Assembly: GCA_031761405.1 (NCBI GenBank)
Contig: JASEVX010000011.1
Coordinates: 33,313,822-33,377,821, forward strand
Reading direction: 5' to 3'
DNA length: 64,000 nucleotides
Source: Serripes groenlandicus
Taxonomy: Eukaryota; Mollusca; Bivalvia; Cardiida; Cardiidae
Below the pieces are notes generated by a model. The model was not told the DNA's origin. It made no database searches and was given only the letters and a program-made list of their open reading frames with translations. Within the stretch, counting starts at the first letter, position 1; each line of letters starts with the position of its first letter. Made by a program: the position numbers and the translations under genes. This document shows positions 60,001 through 64,000 of this stretch, in pieces.

Positions 60001-63000
60001 TTGAGCACCTCAAAACCCTATATTGTGTGCACGCACAAGAAGCACCTAAGATAATTGATTCTTTTGAGTACCCATAACACAGATTTTAAGGTTCAAATAC
60101 GGATTTTAAACCATGAGATAAACACCTTTATCTAGAGCTTTTTTATTTTTGTACTGCAGTACAATGTGATTAACACAGAAGAACATGATCAGCCTTCGCG
60201 GAGGTACAAGTTGCAAAGTCCAGAATGTCGGTTTACGTGAGTCGATACCCGAAATGCAACTGGATTAGCAGGTCCTGAACATAAGATCTGAGAACACCGC
60301 TGAATATAAGAACTTAAACCATAACAGACCAAATAAAACAGCTCTGAGATATAGGACAGTAAACTGTTCGAACATGCATACCTTTTCGAATTTGTCCCAA
60401 TTATTTTGGTCGTTTACAAAATACCATCTCCACTGTGTTTGGAAACTAGGCTTAGTTGTATCCCCAGTCATAATGCCTCTTGTCGACAAACGTCGCACGT
60501 CATCCTTCAGGGCATCCAGCTGGCTTCTTGATGTAACCAAGGCATGAAGGTTAGTGTCAAACACTATTTCGACACGCGAAGCATCTCCGTCGTGTTCCTG
60601 AACAAACAGTATTAAAGATAATAGGCTTCATTTTACGAGCCATGCAAATACGAAAAACCGGAAACCGACTTTCGTTTTTATATTTTCGATAAAATACGTC
60701 TATATTGCTCATATATCCAAGGTGTGTTTGTTTGTTTGTTTATTTTACGCCACTTGCAACACATTTTAAGTTACATCACTGCGTTTCACTTTAAAATGAT
60801 AGTTATGGCTTTCCCTCCTTGATGCTCAGAAGTGTGGGGTTAGCATAACGACTGACTTGACGGTAACAGGTTAAACGGACAAGCGGTACTGTTAACTTAC
60901 CTAAGAAACGCTGTGATATAACTGAACAATATTTCTAAGGCGGCCTAAAACACCATGCTAACAAACAAACAAACAACTTAATCTGTAAAGCAATTATCAA
61001 ATTGCTTTTGTTAATGCACAGGCGTCCGAATTTCTATTACATCAAAAAATGAGAAAAAAAATCACACAATACCTCTGTAGAATACTTAAAATGTCTCTCT
61101 ATATTGTCAAAATGATCGTAATGGTAATTTGGGGAATTATTACACTATATGGACGTATAGAGGGGCTATTTATAGTAACACGTGCGGGATTCCCCAAATT
61201 ACCATTACAATCATTGTTATCATAGCGTATAGACAATATAGGGAGACTTTTTGAGTATCTTAACGAGGTATTGTGTGATTTTCCGCATTTTTTGCTGTAA
61301 TATAAATTCGGACTTCTGTGTTTACGTCAATTCCAATCAAACATCCCCTTTGACTTCCCATTTCGATGTTTACTTGTATACATACATTCTCTTTACTGTA
61401 AAATACATTAATTTAACATCCTATATATGGAGTTTTACAAAAATCTATTAGTTTAGTCTAAACATATTTGTCTCACATCGATTGCGAAATAATTTTTCAG
61501 CTTCTATTATTCCCGCTCGACCTCTGATTCCTTGAGACTTAACCAGTACCTGCGCCATTTGTGTGGATCTATTTTTTTTTTATAAGAACTCCTACTATTC
61601 ATAATTTCATCTTGATTTGTTTTATATTGTCTGACAATTATGCTTTCATACATGTTTACTGTTGTAAATGACATTAATAATTAAGATTTGATATTTATAA
61701 ACCAGACTAAAAAAAAGGTTGACGGAACATGACAAACAAACAAATTGACATATTCCTATGTTATCAACCAAATTAACATATTCCTATGTTATCAAACAAA
61801 ATGACATATTCCTATGTTTACTGTTGTAAATGACATTAATAATTAAGATTTGATATTTATAAACCAGACTAAAAAAAAGGTTGACGGAACATGACAAACA
61901 AACAAATTGACATATTCCTATGTTATCAACCAAATTAACATATTCCTATGTTATCAAACAAAATGACATATTCCTATGTTATTAAACACAATGCCATACT
62001 CCTTTTCACAAAATTCCTAATAAAATGAGAATACCAACATTATGATAGAAACCGGCACATGTCATTAAAATGCCACGTGACCTATTGGTTCATTGGCATA
62101 TATTTGCTTGAAATACATGCCTAAAATGATCCTAGAAGCTTGAAAGAAATCCCTTATTAGACAAAATGGTAGAATTTGCCGTTAATATCATGTAAAATAA
62201 AACAAATTTATTTAAAACTAAATTAACAGTATAAAATACGACATAACTAAAAATACAGTACCAGTATAAAACTGAATGACTTTTCCCTCATGCAGAACTG
62301 ACTTTCTATATCTTCAGACTTTTCTAACGGCATCCATTCATCCTTCAGTTTCATTTGCCAGAGGTAAGGCAGTTTTTTGTCTTGTAAGTGGTGATCGGAA
62401 CAGTCTCGAATTCGTCGGCATTTTCCGGTTAGCCCCAACGTACAGATGAAATGTTTGTTTGCATCATCTGTAAACATGTAAATACACTTATAAAGCTATA
62501 GAATTGTTATTGTATGAAAATCCAGTAGTTATTAAAAGTTTAAAACAAAATAGCCCTTTATGTTTCAAAGCTTTTTGAAGAAATTTGATTGTGCACATTA
62601 CTACATTGTAAGTTGAATGTAATACAATATGTATGTATTGTGGGCCGAATGCCAATTACCCAAATTAACTATTGTATTGTATTATAAAGATATACATATA
62701 AATTATTAATACAAATGAAATTCTACCTCGACTGAAAGTGAAACGAGCGTAATAACGAGTCCGTTTGCTCGCGTTTGCAGATACGTTTCACGAAAGATGG
62801 GATACCCTCACCAAAAAAAGAACAATATTGATTAATTAATAACAAACTATATTTTTAAATGATCCACAGTTAAATACTTTGAACTAATTTTAAATCAGAT
62901 ATGCGAAGTAACAAGTGAGTTAGAAACTCGTTTCTATAGTTTATGCAAGTAACTGATAAATTGAATTGAATTACTTAAGGGGTCTTCCCAAAACGTACCT

Positions 63001-64000
63001 ATTCCTTTGGGACATGTACATTTCTGCTACACTTTAAGGCACTGAAGGAAGTTGTCACTTCATTCTTAGCGTAATATCAACATATCTGTTTTATTTATTT
63101 GTCATATGGTATATTTTAAGGTATAATAATGATCGAATTGGTTTTAGAGAAATCGATAGGAAAACAATCCACATAAATCAAAGGACGTATAATTAAGTAT
63201 AATGTATAATATTGCAGTTGCAATACGTCGCTTTGTATTGGACTACGAGGAGCATTGAAACATTGGGTTTATGATTTAATTTAAAGACCCGAGTTCACTG
63301 TGAATCAATGTTTGACAGAGCTCTGGTCTACTTTAGATAATATATGTGTATATGTACGGTAAATTATTTAACCCTTTCCCCACATACATCAACTTGGCAG
63401 CAAACGTCTTTGAAAACATGTAGTAAACAACATGGCAACTCTCTATAAATGAAAGAACAATAGTTGAAAATATTGTGGGGAAAAGTAGAAATTGCTCACA
63501 ACGATCAATTTCTCCTTTTGCCACAATGTTTTTTAGAAGTCGTCTGCGGCAGGTACTTCATATGTCGTATACATGTGTAAATACATTATTGTACATGTGA
63601 CAATAATTAATCGCGTATGGCGAACATGGATATTATTGCATCTGCGATTAGTGAAGTATTAGATGAGTCTGCCCATACAGTCTCCGCCAACATTTACTAT
63701 TTTCAAAGATGAAACGTCTGAGAAAAGCAAAAGGACAGTATGACTCATCTGAATTAAGACCGATATACCACAGAACTGTATAATGCGAAAAAGAAAACCC
63801 ATACCAACCCTGGGCAACATATTAATGTCACTTAAAACGCAAATAAACACACGCACGCACGTAAGCCCGTATTTACACAGTTACACGTAGGCATATGCGC
63901 GCCCATACCAACACACATTTAGATTTAACAACATACCTTTGGTGGTGGTATTTTCACATGCCGCATTCGATTTTTCCAGGATCCCTCTCTTGCAATATAT
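53562..64000 (-). CDS. PARP12-like: PARP12-like mono-ADP-ribosyltransferase, 3' part (six exons)
   Basis: Exons on the minus strand: 64000-63937 (cut by the window edge), 62467-62262, 60597-60382, 58785-58592, 57240-57010 and 54045-53562. All introns are GT-AG, and the phases (1, 0, 0, 2, 2) match across every junction. The joined frame is 1,395 nt, 464 residues plus stop. Counting from the edge: CCCH zinc finger C30-x7-C38-x5-C44-x3-H48; WWE domain 1 about 52-130 (W58, W66, VRRLST 124-129); WWE domain 2 about 140-215 (W146, W148, W157, ending near LRRP); PARP catalytic domain about 240-445 with H330 in LFHGTG and Y363 in GKGTYF. The third triad position falls in PEYLIQY, probably L441 rather than Glu, which predicts mono-ADP-ribosylation. 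WWE domains bind poly/iso-ADP-ribose and CCCH fingers bind RNA. In vertebrates this architecture belongs to PARP12 and the catalytically dead PARP13. Here H and Y are kept, so activity is likely. More zinc fingers are expected upstream, outside the window. Confidence 0.88.
54095..54335. mobile_element. Foldback GAGCCGTC-type element, copy 3 (intronic)
   Basis: Begins 50 bp upstream of the terminal PARP exon. Right end TCTCGCGGACGGCTCAT. The internal order matches 16765-17029: ATGTATCGACCCAGATCAGC, GACACATTCCGTCTC, GCGAAAAGTGTCTGTCCGG. Confidence 0.75.
54503..54726. mobile_element. TTAA MITE, copy 14 (intronic)
   Basis: TTAACCCTTTCCCATGTGC left, ATATGTGGAACGAGGTTAA right. It retains both TTAA sites but the hairpin is eroded (GAGAAATAACTATTATGAGC). 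Confidence 0.78.
54855..54979. repeat. GAA-rich tract
   Basis: Purine-rich GAAGAAG run on the left of the 1.9 kb element. A matching tract lies on its right (56860-57000), as if the element had inserted into one longer GAA-rich tract. Confidence 0.8.
54980..56860. mobile_element. Bivalve-type element with 165 bp internal repeats (intronic)
   Basis: Opens CAAGAGGACCATGATGGTTC then TATATCGCTCACC, and closes GACGACGACAACGACGACGG, CAAAAGCTCACCTTGCAC and GGTGAGCTAAAAA. The centre is a ladder of units with CTGGCGGCCATGTTTTTCAA, TTGAACAATCTTGGTAGA and GTACTTTTGGACAAGAAGAT. GGCGGCCATG starts at about 55676, 55839, 56004, 56170, 56325 and 56490, so the unit is about 165 bp. More diverged units occupy 55060-55670. 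Open frames on both strands here are repeat artefacts. Class unknown. Confidence 0.8.
56861..57009. repeat. GAA-rich tract next to exon e donor
   Basis: Purine-rich on the plus strand, thus pyrimidine-rich on the transcribed minus strand, directly downstream of the exon e donor. It continues the tract on the other side of the 1.9 kb element. Confidence 0.75.
57010..57240 (-). CDS. PARP12-like: PARP12-like exon e: linker and start of catalytic domain
   Basis: Acceptor ATTACAG, donor CCAA/GTATGA, 231 bp. A Pro-rich linker is followed by GWFPWDMCSPFELVKL and IDNIYRVQNQKLWTEFS, the conserved opening of PARP domains (hydrophobic, R-V/I-Q-N, LW). Confidence 0.9.
57545..57745 (+). mobile_element. 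SINE family A (intronic)
   Basis: GCGCGGGCTCGTGTCCTGTC (decayed B box), CATACCAAAGACTTTAAAAT, GGTGTCAGGATAAAAGAACC and AGATATATAACTAAAA. Opposite in orientation to the PARP gene. Confidence 0.75.
57931..58591. other. Intron with dispersed repeat
   Basis: 58025-58080 repeats GGAAAAGCAGCCAGTTGCT of 4290. 58190-58320 is the GTTCGCCAAT repeat (plus). The 102-codon minus frame at 58313-58621 is not accepted as a gene. Confidence 0.45.
58592..58785 (-). CDS. PARP12-like: PARP12-like exon d: WWE 2 end
   Basis: Acceptor TCAATTTCAG and a strong donor, TT/GTAAGT. FTLESKYHAGQKTF and MNLKEMTLLNIITGQTKPVL then RRP are the typical second half of a WWE domain. An overlapping frame encoding a transmembrane-like peptide is rejected because this exon fits the gene exactly. 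Confidence 0.87.
58895..59040 (-). mobile_element. SINE family A fragment (intronic)
   Basis: CACGGCGTTTCCTGGGTTAG, CCATCGAGTCAGTCGTAATG and ACCTGAGCGTTAAGGAGGG on the plus strand are the inverted body and tail. Confidence 0.65.
59041..60381. other. PARP intron, little recognisable
   Basis: 59335-59370 and 59515-59545 hold an inverted pair (AATACTTAAATACTTAAAAG and TGCTTTTAAGTATTTAAG), possibly ends of a small foldback unit of about 230 bp whose outer flanks read CACCAACTAGCGC and AGCAAGGTTGGTG. 60060-60130 resembles 13185-13250. Confidence 0.45.
60382..60597 (-). CDS. PARP12-like: PARP12-like exon c: WWE 1 end, WWE 2 start
   Basis: Acceptor TTGTTCAG, donor AAAAG/GTATGC, 216 bp in phase 0. 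VEIVFDTNLHAL and DDVRRLSTRG close WWE 1. QWRWYFVNDQNNWDKFEK opens WWE 2. Confidence 0.9.
60785..60965 (+). mobile_element. SINE family A fragment (intronic)
   Basis: GGCTTTCCCTCCTTGATGCT, GCATAACGACTGACTTGACG, AACGCTGTGATATAACTGAA and a (CAAA)n end. The head is missing. Confidence 0.7.
61017..61320. mobile_element. Foldback CACAGGCGTCCGA element, copy 2 (intronic)
   Basis: CACAGGCGTCCGAATTTCTA left and AAATTCGGACTTCTGTG right. The two halves are complementary over most of about 300 bp (CACACAATACCTC/GAGGTATTGTGTG, GTAATGGTAATTTGGGGAA/TTCCCCAAATTACCATTAC). This is one of the longest hairpins in the window. Related to 32961-33262. Confidence 0.85.
61654..61978. repeat. 162 bp tandem duplication (intronic)
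   Basis: Two near-identical adjacent copies from TTTACTGTTGTAAATGACAT to GACATATTCCTATG. Each copy itself contains three short TATTCCTATGTTATCAA units. Confidence 0.92.
62262..62467 (-). CDS. PARP12-like: PARP12-like exon b: CCCH finger and WWE 1 start
   Basis: Acceptor GTTTACAG, donor CTG/GTACTG. Carries FICTLGLTGKCRRIRDCSDH (C-x7-C-x5-C-x3-H with the next His) and WQMKLKDEWMPL, the first half of WWE domain 1. Confidence 0.88.
62468..63367. other. PARP intron, no feature seen
   Basis: AT-rich intronic sequence without a recognisable repeat or alternative exon. Confidence 0.4.
63368..63565. mobile_element. TTAA MITE lacking right terminus (intronic)
   Basis: TTAACCCTTTCCCCACATAC left. The hairpin AGAAATTGCTCACAACGATC continues to AATTTCTCCTTTTGCCACAA. 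The right end is lost after CGTCTGCGGCAGG. Confidence 0.75.
63937..64000 (-). CDS. PARP12-like: PARP12-like exon a (partial)
   Basis: Reads IYCKRGILEKSNAACENTTT then K, and ends at AAAG/GTATGT, donating one base to an Asp codon. The left part of this zinc-finger region lies outside the window. Short, so supported mainly by the donor and phase. Confidence 0.7.

Overview
The window is non-coding-rich eukaryotic nuclear DNA, AT-rich overall, with spliced gene fragments, no operons and no prokaryotic signals. I read it as a mollusc, most likely a bivalve. The tRNA-derived SINEs end in a tail resembling CGTGATATAACTGAA, which I know from molluscs, a 1.9 kb element ends in the AGCTCACC/GGTGAGCT type seen in bivalves, and the coding remnants belong to families common in molluscs and cnidarians. 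The species cannot be named from this.

Layout. 1-1.3 kb: an AT-rich palindromic TGATATCA array and copy A of a 650 bp dispersed repeat. 1.3-3.9 kb: a broken MADF-type DNA-binding gene with a 15-copy, 45 bp in-frame repeat, probably cargo of a PIF/Harbinger-like element. 6.0-11.6 kb: a 37 bp satellite, a 200 bp assembly gap and a 19 bp satellite with higher-order structure. 12.1-12.8 kb: a 33 bp minisatellite. 13.3-24.4 kb: densely packed TTAA-flanked foldback MITEs of piggyBac type, SINEs and other MITEs. 24.7-30.5 kb: a 34 bp minisatellite that appears to grow out of a MITE end, then a 5.2 kb satellite of 35 bp units with a 1,540 bp duplicated block. 31-36 kb: two orphan exon-like ORFs, foldback elements, copy B of the 650 bp repeat and a 5S rRNA-like fragment. 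36.9-39.2 kb (minus): a multiply broken copy of an uncharacterised TGCD/EEADTR family gene, flanked by inverted sequence. 40-53 kb: MITEs, SINEs, tRNA-like relics, microsatellites and a 63 bp minisatellite.

The one convincing intact gene is on the minus strand from the right edge to 53562. Six exons, joined at GT-AG boundaries with matching phases, give an open reading frame of 464 residues: CCCH zinc finger, WWE, WWE, PARP catalytic domain. This is the 3' part of a PARP12-like mono-ADP-ribosyltransferase whose 5' exons lie outside the window. Its introns carry several mobile elements, including a 1.9 kb element with six tandem 165 bp units.

No complete autonomous transposase, reverse transcriptase, functional tRNA/rRNA gene or CRISPR array was found. 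All homology statements come from reading motifs, not from searches.
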